Positions 19,061 through 28,365 of a DNA stretch of 64,000 nt are shown here, in pieces. The first letter of the stretch is position 1. Each line of letters opens with the position of its first letter. The notes beneath the pieces were generated by a model. That model was not told where the DNA came from. It made no database searches and saw only the letters and a list, made by a program, of their open reading frames with translations. The DNA is from Lysinibacter sp. HNR (GTDB taxonomy: Bacteria > Actinomycetota > Actinomycetes > Actinomycetales > Microbacteriaceae). The position numbers and the translations under genes were made by a program. Where the stretch lies: NCBI RefSeq assembly GCF_029760935.1, contig NZ_CP121684.1:372001-436000 (forward strand), in the 5' to 3' direction.

Positions 19061-20791
19061 ATGATCAAGAACCCTGATGACGGCATCCGCATCGGCGGTG
19101 ACGTTGTACTCGAAACGCTGTGGGCGCTGGGAGCCCGCTCGGTTGTGGGCCTTCCCGGTCAGCACGCGCTCGGGCTCTTTGATGCCCTCCGGCGCTCGCG
19201 GCTGCGTTTCTTGGGTGCCCGGGTAGAAAACAACGCCGGGTTTATGGCTGACGGTCTCGCCCGGGTGAGTGGTACGGTCTCACCCCTGATGCTCTCAACC
19301 GGCCCCGGGGCCCTCACCTCGCTTGCGGCGCTTCAGGAGGCGGCAAGCTCCTCCATCCCGGTTCTTGCGATCAGTGCTCAGGTCCCCGTTGCCGGGCTTG
19401 GCGGAGGCAGGCACGGTTACCTGCACGAGCTTCCCGACCAGGCGGCATCGTTCCGCGGGGTGGTGAAGTCGGTGTTTACCGTGCGCAACCTAGCCCAGAT
19501 ACCCTCGGCGCTCGCCGAGGCCTGGCGCACCTCACTTACGGCCCCCGCCGGGCCCACCCTGGTAGAGATACCGCAGGACGTTCTCCTAGAATCCGCCGCA
19601 GGTATTGTACCGCCCGTGCGTCAGATAGACGTTTTACCTGCGCACCCGGTGGCGCGTCCAGAAACCATTGAGGCGGCTGCCGCGCTTCTGGCGGAGGCAG
19701 TGCACCCCGTGATCCTCGCCGGGGGCGGGGTTGTGCGTGCCGGTGCACAGGCGGAGCTTCGTACCCTGGCGGAGACGCTTGAGGCTCCCGTGGTCACAAC
19801 GTTTGGGGGTAAAAACGCGCTGAGTTGGGAGCATCCTCTCGCGGCCCGATCATGGATAGAAGACATCGCCGTTACCGAGTTCCTTGAGAACGCCGATGTG
19901 TTGCTCGTGGTGGGGAGCGGATTGGGGGAACTCTCGAGTAACTACCACACATTTTCTCCCCGAGGCCGTGTGATTCAGATTGAGGCCGACCTGGGCAAGG
20001 TCAACGCGAATCACGCGGGCTTAGGTATCCATGCCGACGCCAAGCAGGCTTTGCACGCGTTGAATTCCGAGCTGGACAGTCTCAGCTCCGCGTCGGGCGA
20101 GGGAGCGGTAGCCAATAGGCAGGAGCGTCGCACAAACGGTCGAACCCGGATTGATATGCTGCTGAACACGGTGCAGCGGCGCCTGGAATCCCAAGACTTG
20201 GTTACCGAGCGTGATCTTATTCAAGAACTGCGCGAGGCGGTGCCCGACGGGGCGGACACCTACTGGGACATGACTATTCTTGCCTATTGGGCCTGGTCAG
20301 CCTGGGATCCGCGCGACGGGGATTTTGCCAGCGCCCAGGGTGCGGGTGGATTGGGATACGGCCTGCCCGCGGCAATGGGAGCGGCGCTTGGGCATGCCTC
20401 GGCTGGTTCGCCTCAGCCCGTGCTTGCCGTTTCGGGCGACGGGGGAGCCCTCTACGGTGTTGCGGAGCTTGCCACCCTGGCGCAGCACCGATTAAACGTG
20501 ACCTGGCTCATCATCGATGATGGTGGGTACGGCATCCTTCGCGAGTATATGCAGGACACCTTTGGCGAAGCAACCGCAACCGAGCTGTCTCGTCCCGACT
20601 ATGCTGCCCTGGCTCGGTCGTTTGGGGTCGACGCGGAACGCGTATCACTCGTGGAGGCTCCCGCCGCTGTCGCCCGCGCGCTCGCGACCCCGGGGCCGAG
20701 TGTTATTGTGCTTCCCGCCGTCCTGAAGATGTTTGCCCCCACACATCTGGATCGCTCCGTAGCCGGTCCCGGTAGTGGAAACGCGTCGTGA
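19061..20791 (+). CDS. Thiamine-diphosphate-dependent enzyme (acetolactate synthase / 2-oxoacid decarboxylase superfamily)
   Basis: This protein of about 576 residues has the three domains of the TPP superfamily. The PYR domain comes first, with FLGARVENNAGFMADGLARV holding the catalytic glutamate. A middle Rossmann-like domain follows (LLVVGSGLGELSSNYH). The PP domain comes last, with VSGDGGALYGVAELATLAQH and IIDDGGYGI as the metal-diphosphate site. ATG 19061 is chosen because TAAGGAG lies nine bases upstream; an earlier in-frame GTG directly follows the symporter stop. The superfamily includes acetolactate synthase, benzoylformate decarboxylase and 2-ketoarginine decarboxylase. The context favours a catabolic 2-oxoacid decarboxylase. 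Its stop overlaps the next start by four bases. Confidence 0.82.
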   Translation: MIKNPDDGIRIGGDVVLETLWALGARSVVGLPGQHALGLFDALRRSRLRFLGARVENNAGFMADGLARVSGTVSPLMLSTGPGALTSLAALQEAASSSIPVLAISAQVPVAGLGGGRHGYLHELPDQAASFRGVVKSVFTVRNLAQIPSALAEAWRTSLTAPAGPTLVEIPQDVLLESAAGIVPPVRQIDVLPAHPVARPETIEAAAALLAEAVHPVILAGGGVVRAGAQAELRTLAETLEAPVVTTFGGKNALSWEHPLAARSWIEDIAVTEFLENADVLLVVGSGLGELSSNYHTFSPRGRVIQIEADLGKVNANHAGLGIHADAKQALHALNSELDSLSSASGEGAVANRQERRTNGRTRIDMLLNTVQRRLESQDLVTERDLIQELREAVPDGADTYWDMTILAYWAWSAWDPRDGDFASAQGAGGLGYGLPAAMGAALGHASAGSPQPVLAVSGDGGALYGVAELATLAQHRLNVTWLIIDDGGYGILREYMQDTFGEATATELSRPDYAALARSFGVDAERVSLVEAPAAVARALATPGPSVIVLPAVLKMFAPTHLDRSVAGPGSGNAS

Positions 20792-21768
20792 ACTCCCGAC
20801 CCCTGGTCGTCTTCACCGATCAGACCGACCTTGATCCAGAACCCGGACGGGCGCTTCTGCACGAGGCCGGATTTGACACGGTGCTGTTGAACCTGGGAAC
20901 CGATGAGAGGCATGACGACCGTATTGTGCCGCAGAACGCTCGTGAAGCGGTTGGGCTCGTGGTGGGATATGCTCTCATCGATCGAGACATTTTGGAACAG
21001 TTTCCCCGGCTCAGAATTATTGCGACCAGTAGCTCGGGGGTTGACACGGTCGATATGGCTGCCGCTCAAGAGAGGGGCATCTGGGTGAGTAACCTAGCGG
21101 ATGTTGCAACCGAGGAGGTTGCCTCGCATGCGCTCTCTCTCGTTCTTGCGGTTGAGCGTCAGCTCAGCACATCCATAAGGGTAGCGTTCGGTGGCGGCTG
21201 GACGCAGGATTTTGATGCGCTTCCCCGGCGATTGAGCAAGCTTACTCTGGGGCTTTTTGGCTGCGGGAAAATAGCCCGGCGACTCGCTGAAATTGCTGTG
21301 CCCCTCTTCGGACGAATCATTGCCTATGATCCCTACCTCACGAATTTTCCTACGGGGGTGACGGCCGTGACACGACAGGAACTTCTGAAAGGGGCCGACG
21401 TCCTATCACTGCACGTTCCCCTCACGAAAGAAACCAGGGAGGTGATCGACCACGGAGCGTTTGCCCTGATGAAGTCCGGTTCGAGTCTGGTAAACGTTTC
21501 CCGGGGAGAGCTGATCGACCGGGAGGCTTTGACAACGGCGCTTAACTCCGGACGGATTGCGGGGGTTGGTCTGGACGTGCTTGACGGGGAGCCCCCCTCG
21601 CCGAACCACCCGCTACGGAGCCATCCCCGCGCGATTGTTACCCCGCACGTGGGGTTTCTCTCTGACGGATCACTGCAACACTACCTCTGTGACCCCAGCC
21701 GGATGATCGTCGAGTGGTGGCAGACCGGCAGGCCATCAGTTTACGTGGTTGCGGGAAGTGGGGACTGA
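20788..21768 (+). CDS. D-isomer-specific 2-hydroxyacid dehydrogenase family protein
   Basis: This 326-residue NAD(P)-dependent dehydrogenase would interconvert a 2-oxoacid and a D-2-hydroxyacid. The nucleotide-binding fold is LGLFGCGKIARRLAEIAVPLFG with YDPY after it. The catalytic arginine is in NVSRGELIDREAL, the glutamate in DVLDGEPPSPNHPL and the histidine in VTPHVGFLSDGS, so the active site appears complete. It starts at a GTG that overlaps the TPP-enzyme stop (GTGA) and is thus translationally coupled to it. The two enzymes probably act on the same or consecutive metabolites. The substrate is unknown; glyoxylate/hydroxypyruvate reductases and phosphoglycerate dehydrogenases are the closest named relatives. 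Confidence 0.85.
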   Translation: MNSRPLVVFTDQTDLDPEPGRALLHEAGFDTVLLNLGTDERHDDRIVPQNAREAVGLVVGYALIDRDILEQFPRLRIIATSSSGVDTVDMAAAQERGIWVSNLADVATEEVASHALSLVLAVERQLSTSIRVAFGGGWTQDFDALPRRLSKLTLGLFGCGKIARRLAEIAVPLFGRIIAYDPYLTNFPTGVTAVTRQELLKGADVLSLHVPLTKETREVIDHGAFALMKSGSSLVNVSRGELIDREALTTALNSGRIAGVGLDVLDGEPPSPNHPLRSHPRAIVTPHVGFLSDGSLQHYLCDPSRMIVEWWQTGRPSVYVVAGSGD

Positions 21769-21979
21769 GAACTCGGCGTACACTGCCCCACAATGAGCCA
21801 GGAAAACACTTACCGATCCTGGCACCTCGAACATGACCACGCCAACCTTCCGATCTCACGCCCACTACATACTTAAACCAGAAGTTCCCACGGTTGTCTC
21901 TACTTGGAAGACCGGTCCCATCAAGGAGATGATTTGTCGCACTTCTCAGCGCCAGCCCTGCTGGATGCGGCACGATCTA

Positions 21980-22201
21980 CTGATTACATGGGTGATCTCG
22001 TCTCTACGGCGGGGATGGGTCCCGGAAGAAATCAGCGGACTGTTACCCCTCGAATTTCCCCACAACCTACGAATGTGAGTCAGTTCCGAGACAGTGTATG
22101 CGTGGATATACGCACAAAACCAGCAGCATCTTGGGTTATGGCAGTACCTTTCCTTGTCGGGTACACAGCTACCCTCAGGCCTTCTAGATGAGTCAGCCTG
22201 A
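21980..22201 (+). pseudogene. Relic of an IS30-family transposase
   Basis: In one frame this stretch reads RRGWVPEEISGLL, then a single in-frame TGA at 22076-22078, then VSSETVYAWIYAQNQQ and LGLWQYLS before stopping at 22199-22201. WxPEEISG, SxETVYxWIYAQ and LWQYL are consecutive conserved segments of IS30 transposases just before and inside the catalytic core. The helix-turn-helix N-terminus and the DDE-bearing remainder are missing, and no inverted repeats or target duplications were found. This is a dead fragment in an 800-base decayed region between the hydroxyacid dehydrogenase and the BASS transporter. Confidence 0.75.
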
Positions 22202-22363
22202 CGTGTTGTAATTATTGTTGAAAACACTACTGTTGTTCTATGCATTACTTATAAAATCATCTGTTTTTCGACGTGGAAACCGTGTTTTAACAGGGGTAAT
22301 GCATATGTGTAAGTAATGGTTACAGACAGCTTGGGTTCTTCCGCGGCCGAGCATGCAATATTT

Positions 22364-22566
22364 GACTTTGCCTTGTCTGTCTCAGGAGGAGCTACGCACC
22401 AATATATAGTGCTGGCTTGTGTGATAATTGCGGATGGGTCTGGTTCCCCGTTGGTGCTTCTGCTTCGGCAGACTTGGTGCCCGCGGCTCAGATACCAGCC
22501 GGATCAGAGATCATTTCGGACGACCTGCCCGAGATTGATCCCTCCCTGCTGGTTCCGGCAGTGTAG
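22364..22566 (+). pseudogene. Unidentified coding relic (C-terminal fragment)
   Basis: A frame open from about 22364 to a TAG at 22564-22566 reads like a genuine protein end, with CDNCGWVWFPVGAS, then ADLVPAAQIPAGSEI and a tail ending LVPAV. It has a CxxC pair but no start codon with a ribosome-binding site, and a stop lies immediately upstream. I do not recognise the family; extracellular or rubredoxin-like are only guesses. Its neighbour is the IS30 relic, which fits a region of gene decay after an insertion. Confidence 0.3.
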
Positions 22567-22575
22567 TTATCGGTA

Positions 22576-23541
22576 TCAGGAGCGTACCATTCGGGGGACA
22601 AGCCTCACGAGAATCACCATGACCACAAACTCGATCATCGTCTGAAAAACGACAACCAGGGGAACCAGAGCCAGCGTCTCAGAAAAGACCAGTGCCAGGG
22701 GTAACACGACAAGAGAGTTGCGGATTACCCCCGAGAAAAGCAAGGCACGGCGGTCGGGAACGCTGAGTCTCCAGAGGGTTCCGGTTCCCCAACCGAGTAG
22801 CGTCGCAGCAGTGGCAAAACCGAGGAAAATGGGAACCACGTGAAGGAGTTCCCCGAGCTGATGGCTTACCTGATAGATATGTGCCCAGATCACGGCGGCA
22901 AGTGTGAGCATCATGACGGGGATCATCCCGATCCCAGAAAATTTCACGAGACGCTGTGCAGAGCGATTGTGGCGGGTGGCCCACTGCACCGCGCCCGCCA
23001 CAATCAGTGGAAGCACTATGAGAAGAAGAAAAGCCTCAATAAACGGTGCGGGGTTGAGGTTTACACCAAGGTCGCTACCCGCCAGGAGTCTCAGGTAAAG
23101 GGGGAGAAGAGCCATCTGCAACAGCATGAGCAGGGGCGTGACCGCCAACAGCTTGGAGGCATTTCCTCGCGCAAGACCGGCAAAAACGATCACGTAGTCC
23201 ACGCAGGGGGTCACCAAAACGAGCACCACCCCCACCAGGAGGGCGGTGTTTCCCCGCACAAAAAATGAGATGATCCACACGAGCATAGGAACCATCACGA
23301 AGTTGAGAACAAGAACGGCGCTTAAAAAACGAGCATCCCTGAGTGATGCTCGCAGTTCAAGTAGAGGAATCCCTAAAAACGTGAAGAAAAGCAGTACCGC
23401 GAGGAGGGGAGTTATCGTGGTTTCTACCAGCACCGCGGTCTCGGGTGCGAGGAATCCTGCGACCCCACCGACTCCGATCGCTCCGAGATAGAGTGTGATC
23501 TGCCGACGCTCGCTCCACTGTATCAGGGATGTAAAACTCAT
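22576..23541 (-). CDS. Arsenic-resistance / bile acid:sodium symporter (BASS) superfamily transporter
   Basis: This 321-residue membrane protein has ten hydrophobic segments. The motif LVTPCVDYVIVFAGLARGNASKLLAVTPLL contains the TPC signature seen in arsenite exporters and related BASS carriers, and the later IRNSLVVLPLAL is a second conserved site. ACR3-type proteins extrude arsenite from the cytosol, but other subgroups import organic anions. No arsR or arsC gene lies nearby; the gene instead ends directly before rhaB's stop region on the same strand, ten bases downstream of it. It may be co-transcribed with the rhamnose operon, so an arsenic role is unproven. The name follows the family only. 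Confidence 0.75.
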   Translation of the reverse strand: MSFTSLIQWSERRQITLYLGAIGVGGVAGFLAPETAVLVETTITPLLAVLLFFTFLGIPLLELRASLRDARFLSAVLVLNFVMVPMLVWIISFFVRGNTALLVGVVLVLVTPCVDYVIVFAGLARGNASKLLAVTPLLMLLQMALLPLYLRLLAGSDLGVNLNPAPFIEAFLLLIVLPLIVAGAVQWATRHNRSAQRLVKFSGIGMIPVMMLTLAAVIWAHIYQVSHQLGELLHVVPIFLGFATAATLLGWGTGTLWRLSVPDRRALLFSGVIRNSLVVLPLALVFSETLALVPLVVVFQTMIEFVVMVILVRLVPRMVRS

Positions 23542-23550
23542 CCCGCAATT

Positions 23551-24990
23551 TTATCCGCGCGAGGCTGTACGCGGGGTGTACCGGATTTGGGACGTTGATG
23601 ATATGACGAGGGCTCGGAGCGACTCAAGATCTCCCCAAATAACATCCGCCGTCCGGGCTTGAACAAGAACATTGCCCAGCGCGGTAGCCTCAACCGGACC
23701 GGCGATCACGGGAACTCCCGTTCTGTCGGCGGTGAGCTGGCACAGCAGCGCGTTTTGTGACCCGCCCCCCACGATGTGAATGGTGTTAACCTTCGAGCTG
23801 GATAGCTCCGCCCCCAGGCGGATGTAATGGCTGTAAGTCTCCGCCAGGCTCTGCATAATCGTGCGCACAAATTCGGCCGGGGTCTGCGGCACGGGCTGGT
23901 CGGCCTCCGCACAGAGGCGCGCAATCCGTGACGTCATGGGTCCCTCAGGAAGAAGATCGTCGTGATTGACATCAAAGATTGAACCGTGCGAGAGCTCTGT
24001 GGCCTCCCCTAAAAGTGACACAAGATCCTCTGGATGACCGGCCGCCTCCCACTCGCGGAGGCACTCGCTTATGAGCCACATGCCCATCACGTTGCGCAAA
24101 TAACGCACCCGACCGTCAACCCCCGCCTCGTTGGTAAAGTTCGCCCGTCGGCTTGCCTCGGTGAGAACCGGGGCATCGAGTTCAAACCCCACAAGCGACC
24201 AGGTTCCCGACGAAATATAGGCGATGTCTCGGTCGACGGAGGGAACGGCCACAATTGCGGATGCCGTGTCGTGCGACCCCACGCTCACCACCGGAGTCTG
24301 TGAGGGAGCATTCAGCGTATGTGCGACAGGCTCAAGGAGGGTTCCAACTCTCTGTCCGGGACTGATGAGTTGAGGCAGAAGCAACCGGGGAACATCAAAA
24401 ACATTGAAAAGGTCATCCGACCACTGCCTCGTGGCGATATCAAGCAGCCCGGTCGTGGAGGCATTGGTCACTTCGGTGCGCCGCACCCCGGTGAGCCAGT
24501 AGTTGATCAGGTCGGGGATGAGCAGAATAGAGTCGGCGCTGCTGAGGTTACCCGCGATCCTGTCTGCAGACAATTGATAAAGGGTGTTAAAAGGGAGAAA
24601 TTGAAGGCCGTTAACAGCATAGAGTTCGGCGTGACTACGGATAGAGTGTGTAGCCGCAACCCCCGCCGTGGTGCGCGGGTCCCGATAGTGATAGGGGATG
24701 CCCCGCAATACCCCGTTGCGGAGGCGTCCATAGTCAACCGCCCAAGAATCCACACCAATTGACTCAATTTTTCTCCCGCGGAACGCCTCACGTAACCCCT
24801 CGCCAACGCTGCGGTAGAGCTCAAGAATGTTCCAGTGCATACCGAGATTTGCTCCTTCCCACACCGTGACGGGGTTGTTGGCAAAGCGAGCTGTCTGGGT
24901 GAGCCTGATCGACCGCGGTGTCACCCGCCCCACGATTACACGCCCGCTGGTGGCACCCAGATCAACGGCAACAACGTTCTTCTCAGACAT
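23551..24990 (-). CDS. rhaB: Rhamnulokinase
   Basis: This 479-residue sugar kinase of the FGGY family phosphorylates L-rhamnulose to L-rhamnulose 1-phosphate. The N-terminal phosphate-binding loop is AVDLGATSGRVIVG, the sugar-binding region includes SIGVDSWAVDYGRL, and the C-terminal ATP site contains VGGGSQNALLCQLTADRTG and VEATALGNVLVQA. The length equals that of known RhaB proteins. It is the fourth gene of the rhamnose operon, 70 bases after the aldolase/dehydrogenase gene. Expression should follow the operator in front of rhaM. Confidence 0.93.
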   Translation of the reverse strand: MSEKNVVAVDLGATSGRVIVGRVTPRSIRLTQTARFANNPVTVWEGANLGMHWNILELYRSVGEGLREAFRGRKIESIGVDSWAVDYGRLRNGVLRGIPYHYRDPRTTAGVAATHSIRSHAELYAVNGLQFLPFNTLYQLSADRIAGNLSSADSILLIPDLINYWLTGVRRTEVTNASTTGLLDIATRQWSDDLFNVFDVPRLLLPQLISPGQRVGTLLEPVAHTLNAPSQTPVVSVGSHDTASAIVAVPSVDRDIAYISSGTWSLVGFELDAPVLTEASRRANFTNEAGVDGRVRYLRNVMGMWLISECLREWEAAGHPEDLVSLLGEATELSHGSIFDVNHDDLLPEGPMTSRIARLCAEADQPVPQTPAEFVRTIMQSLAETYSHYIRLGAELSSSKVNTIHIVGGGSQNALLCQLTADRTGVPVIAGPVEATALGNVLVQARTADVIWGDLESLRALVISSTSQIRYTPRTASRG

Positions 24991-25060
24991 ATCCTGCGAC
25001 TTTCGGGTTGGTTCTACTCACTCGCTGACACTGCGGAGGGATACTCAAATGCTGGACACG

Positions 25061-27097
25061 CTAGCGAAGGAAGGCCGCTGCCACTCCGGCGTCCACGGGA
25101 ATATGAAGTCCGGTGGTGTGGCTGAGGTCAGGGCCGGTGAGAACCGCAACAGCATTGGCCACATTTTGGGGCAGAACCTCACGCTTGAGGATGGTTCGCT
25201 GGGCGTAAAACTCTCCCAGATTCTCCTCGTCGATACCGTAGGTTTTTGCGCGATTTGCGCCCCACCCCGAGGCAAAAATACCGGAACCCCGTACCACACC
25301 GTCCGGGTTAATTCCGTTTACTCGGACGCCGTGCTCACCCAGCTCAACAGCCAGCAGTCGTACCTGGTGCGCCTGGTCGGCCTTTGTCGCCGAGTAAGCG
25401 ATGTTGTTTGGTCCGGCAAACACGGAGTTTTTCGAGGAAATGTAGACGATATCTCCCCCCAGTCTCTGCTCGATCAGGATACGCGCTGCCACTCGAGACA
25501 CCAGAAAGGAGCCCTTGGCCATGACGTTGTGCTGTAGATCCCAATCCGCCTCGGTGGTGTCGAGCAGGGGTTTAGACAGGGACAGTCCCGCATTATTAAC
25601 AACCAGATCCACGCCGCCAAACGCCAGCACCGCCTCGTTGAGCCCCGCCTGAACTTGAGCCTCGTCGGTGACATCCACCCGCACACCGATTGCCACATCG
25701 GTGCTTCCCAGTTCTGCGGCGGCGGCCTGAGCCTTCTCAAGATCAAGATCGGCAATAACCACGCAGGCACCGTCTGCGGCCAGGCGGGTGGCGATGGCCT
25801 TGCCAATTCCCGAAGCCGCTCCCGTTACAAAAGCCACCCGTGTGGCGTGTGATCTGGGCTGGGGAAGCCGCTGCAGCTTGGCCTCCTCCAGCGTCCAGTA
25901 CTCGATGCGGAATTTTTCGGCATCACTGATGGGAGTGTACGCGGAGAGGGACTCCGCGCCGCGCATCACATTAATCGCGTTCACATAGAACTCACCCGCT
26001 ACCCGGGCGGTCTGTTTGTTGGCACCAAAACTAAACATGCCCACACCCGGCACCAGAACGATCGCCGGATCGGCTCCACGCATAGCGGGTGATTCCTCGG
26101 TGGCGTGAGCCTCATAATAGGCGCGATAGTCCGCGCGATACTGCTTGTGCAATTCGTGCAGGCGGGCAATACACTCCTCCACGGGGGCGGCCGCCGGAAG
26201 GTCAAGAATGAGGGGCTTTACCTTGGTTCGCAAGAAATGATCGGGGCAACTGGTCCCCAAAGCCCCCAGCCTCGGGTGTTCGGCTGATGCCAAAAAATCA
26301 AGCACAGTATCCGTGTCGGTAAACGAACCCACCTGCGGCTTATCTGTCGAAGCCAGACCGCGGATCGTGGGGGCCAGGGCAGCCGCTTTTGCGCGACGCT
26401 CTGTCGGGGGAAGCGCGCCGTAACCACTCAGGGGTGAACCAAACGGCTGCGAGCGTCCGTGGGTTGCAATGTAGTCAGACGCCGTAGCGATGATCCAGAG
26501 GGAGTTCGCCTCGGCCTCCTCGCTGGTCTCGCCCCAGGCCGTGATACCGTGACCACCGAGTATGCACCCGATCGCTTCGGGGTTGTTCTCCTTGACCGCC
26601 GCAATGTCGAGACCCAGCTGAAAACCGGGGCGACGCCACGGAACCCACACCACTTTGCTGCCAAAGATTGTGCTGGTCAGCTCCTCGCCATCAGCCGCGG
26701 TCGCAATGGCAATACCCGAATCGGGGTGTAGATGATCAACGTGTGTTGCATCAATGAGGCCGTGCATCGCGGTGTCAATTGAGGGGGCGGCGCCGCCCCG
26801 GCCGTGCAGTGTGTAATCAAACGCCGCCACCATCTCGTCTTCGCGATCAACCCCGGGATAAACCTCGGTGAGCGCTCGCAGGCGGTCGAGACGTAAAACT
26901 GCCAGACCCTGCTCGGTGAGTGTTCCCAGGTCTCCACCCGAACCCTTCACCCACATGAGTTCTACCGGTTTACCGGTGGCGGGGTCGATTCCCGTGCCCT
27001 TAGCTGATGTGTTACCACCGGCGTAATTGGTATTCTTGGGGTCAGCACCCAGGCGGTTTGAGCGGGTGATAAGGGTTGCTGCTGTGTCCGAAGTCAT
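25061..27097 (-). CDS. rhaEW: Bifunctional rhamnulose-1-phosphate aldolase / lactaldehyde dehydrogenase
   Basis: This 678-residue fusion is typical of actinobacteria and bacilli. The N-terminal class II aldolase domain (about residues 10-380) has NTNYAGGNTSAKG and VDHLHPDSGIAIATA, where the histidines bind zinc; it splits rhamnulose 1-phosphate to dihydroxyacetone phosphate and L-lactaldehyde. The C-terminal short-chain dehydrogenase domain (about 430-678) has VTGAASGIGKAIATRLAADG and the catalytic YSATK, and oxidises lactaldehyde to lactate. Only two steps of the pathway are thus carried by this protein, so no separate rhaD or aldehyde dehydrogenase is needed. It is the third gene of the operon, 48 bases after rhaI. 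Confidence 0.93.
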   Translation of the reverse strand: MTSDTAATLITRSNRLGADPKNTNYAGGNTSAKGTGIDPATGKPVELMWVKGSGGDLGTLTEQGLAVLRLDRLRALTEVYPGVDREDEMVAAFDYTLHGRGGAAPSIDTAMHGLIDATHVDHLHPDSGIAIATAADGEELTSTIFGSKVVWVPWRRPGFQLGLDIAAVKENNPEAIGCILGGHGITAWGETSEEAEANSLWIIATASDYIATHGRSQPFGSPLSGYGALPPTERRAKAAALAPTIRGLASTDKPQVGSFTDTDTVLDFLASAEHPRLGALGTSCPDHFLRTKVKPLILDLPAAAPVEECIARLHELHKQYRADYRAYYEAHATEESPAMRGADPAIVLVPGVGMFSFGANKQTARVAGEFYVNAINVMRGAESLSAYTPISDAEKFRIEYWTLEEAKLQRLPQPRSHATRVAFVTGAASGIGKAIATRLAADGACVVIADLDLEKAQAAAAELGSTDVAIGVRVDVTDEAQVQAGLNEAVLAFGGVDLVVNNAGLSLSKPLLDTTEADWDLQHNVMAKGSFLVSRVAARILIEQRLGGDIVYISSKNSVFAGPNNIAYSATKADQAHQVRLLAVELGEHGVRVNGINPDGVVRGSGIFASGWGANRAKTYGIDEENLGEFYAQRTILKREVLPQNVANAVAVLTGPDLSHTTGLHIPVDAGVAAAFLR

Positions 27098-27145
27098 GTT
27101 TTTTCCGTTCGATCAGAATGGGGGTGTGATGTTGTGTTCTGTAGG

Positions 27146-28312
27146 CTATGCGCCCCAGCTGGCCTGGGAGCCGCCCACGCGTTCCGCGTTGATTCGTTCC
27201 TGGTAACCGGATGCCCTGTATGCGGCGATCGGGTCGGCCGGGAGTCCGCGTGATTCGCGCCAGGCGGCAAGCTCCGACCGAACATCCGTGTAGAAGGCGT
27301 CGGTAAAGATGCGGTTTGCCTCGAGTACGTCTCCGTTGTCCTGAGCAGCCCGTAGCGCCTGTCTGTCGACAAGAAGCGCTCGGGCGGTCATTTCCTGCAC
27401 GTTGATGACGCTACGGATCTGGCCGGGGATTTTTTCCTCAATATTGTGGCACTGATCGAGCACAAACGCCACCTCCTGTGCGGGGTCGAGTGCACCGCCA
27501 CGAATTACCTCGTACATGATGCGGAACAGCTGATAGGGGTCTGCTTCGCCCACGATGAGGTCATCGTCCCCATAGAAACGTGAGTTAAAGTCAAATGCCC
27601 CGAGCTTACCTAGGCGAAGTAGTTGAGCCACGATGAACTCTATGTTTGTGCCGGGGGCGTGGTGTCCGGTATCCAACACCACTTTGGCCTTCTCTCCGAG
27701 GGCTATCGTGTGGACGTAGCTGGTTCCCCAGTCTGGCACGTCCGTGTGGTAAAAAGCAGGTTCAAAAAATTTGTATTCCAGCAGGAGGCGGTGATTGTCG
27801 CCCAGGCGTTCATAGATTTTTTGCAGTGATGTGGCGAGCCGGTCCTGCCGTGCCCGGATGTCTCCCTGTCCCGGGTAGTTGGTGCCGTCTGCGAGCCAAA
27901 TCTTGAGGTCTTTTACACCCGTAGCGTGCATGATATCGATGCATTGAAAGTGGTGGTCGATCGCTTTTTGTCGGATCGCCGGGTCGCTATGGGTGAGGCT
28001 GCCCAGCTTGTAGCTCTCCTCCTGGAACGTGTTGGAGTTAATGGTTCCTAGCGAGATACCTTCGTCTTCGGCGTGCTGTCGCAGGGCTCCGAAGTCGTCA
28101 ACCAGGTCCCAGGGAATGTGCAGTGCTACGGTGGGAGCGAGCGCTGTGAGCTTATTGACCTGGGCGGCATCCGATACCTTTTCGAAGGGGTTCCGGGGTG
28201 TGCCGGGTGTGCCAAAAACACGAAACCGTGTTCCCGAATTGCCGTAGGCCCACGAGGGAACCTCTATGGCCTGGGATTCGAGTGTGGCAAGGATGTCAGT
28301 GCTAAGACTCAC
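27146..28312 (-). CDS. rhaI: L-rhamnose isomerase (RhaI type)
   Basis: This 388-residue xylose-isomerase-like TIM-barrel enzyme converts L-rhamnose to L-rhamnulose. It matches the Pseudomonas/actinobacterial RhaI type rather than E. coli RhaA: SGTRFRVFGTPGTPRNPFEK near the start, then VALHIPWD, the metal-ligand glutamate in LLEYKFFEPAFYHTD, DTGHHAPGTNIE, and FDFNSRFYGDDDL. It precedes rhaEW on the same strand and follows rhaM by about 50 bases. It is under the control of the upstream TGAATCGTTTCA operator. Confidence 0.93.
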   Translation of the reverse strand: MSLSTDILATLESQAIEVPSWAYGNSGTRFRVFGTPGTPRNPFEKVSDAAQVNKLTALAPTVALHIPWDLVDDFGALRQHAEDEGISLGTINSNTFQEESYKLGSLTHSDPAIRQKAIDHHFQCIDIMHATGVKDLKIWLADGTNYPGQGDIRARQDRLATSLQKIYERLGDNHRLLLEYKFFEPAFYHTDVPDWGTSYVHTIALGEKAKVVLDTGHHAPGTNIEFIVAQLLRLGKLGAFDFNSRFYGDDDLIVGEADPYQLFRIMYEVIRGGALDPAQEVAFVLDQCHNIEEKIPGQIRSVINVQEMTARALLVDRQALRAAQDNGDVLEANRIFTDAFYTDVRSELAAWRESRGLPADPIAAYRASGYQERINAERVGGSQASWGA

Positions 28313-28365
28313 GATGTGTCCGATCTATCTGTGTGGTGAACCTGGGGTTCGTAATCTGCGGTGGG

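Noticed and set aside
22576-23541. Arsenic-resistance operon
   Set aside because: Only a BASS-type carrier is present; arsR, arsC and similar genes are absent and the gene follows rhaB directly.
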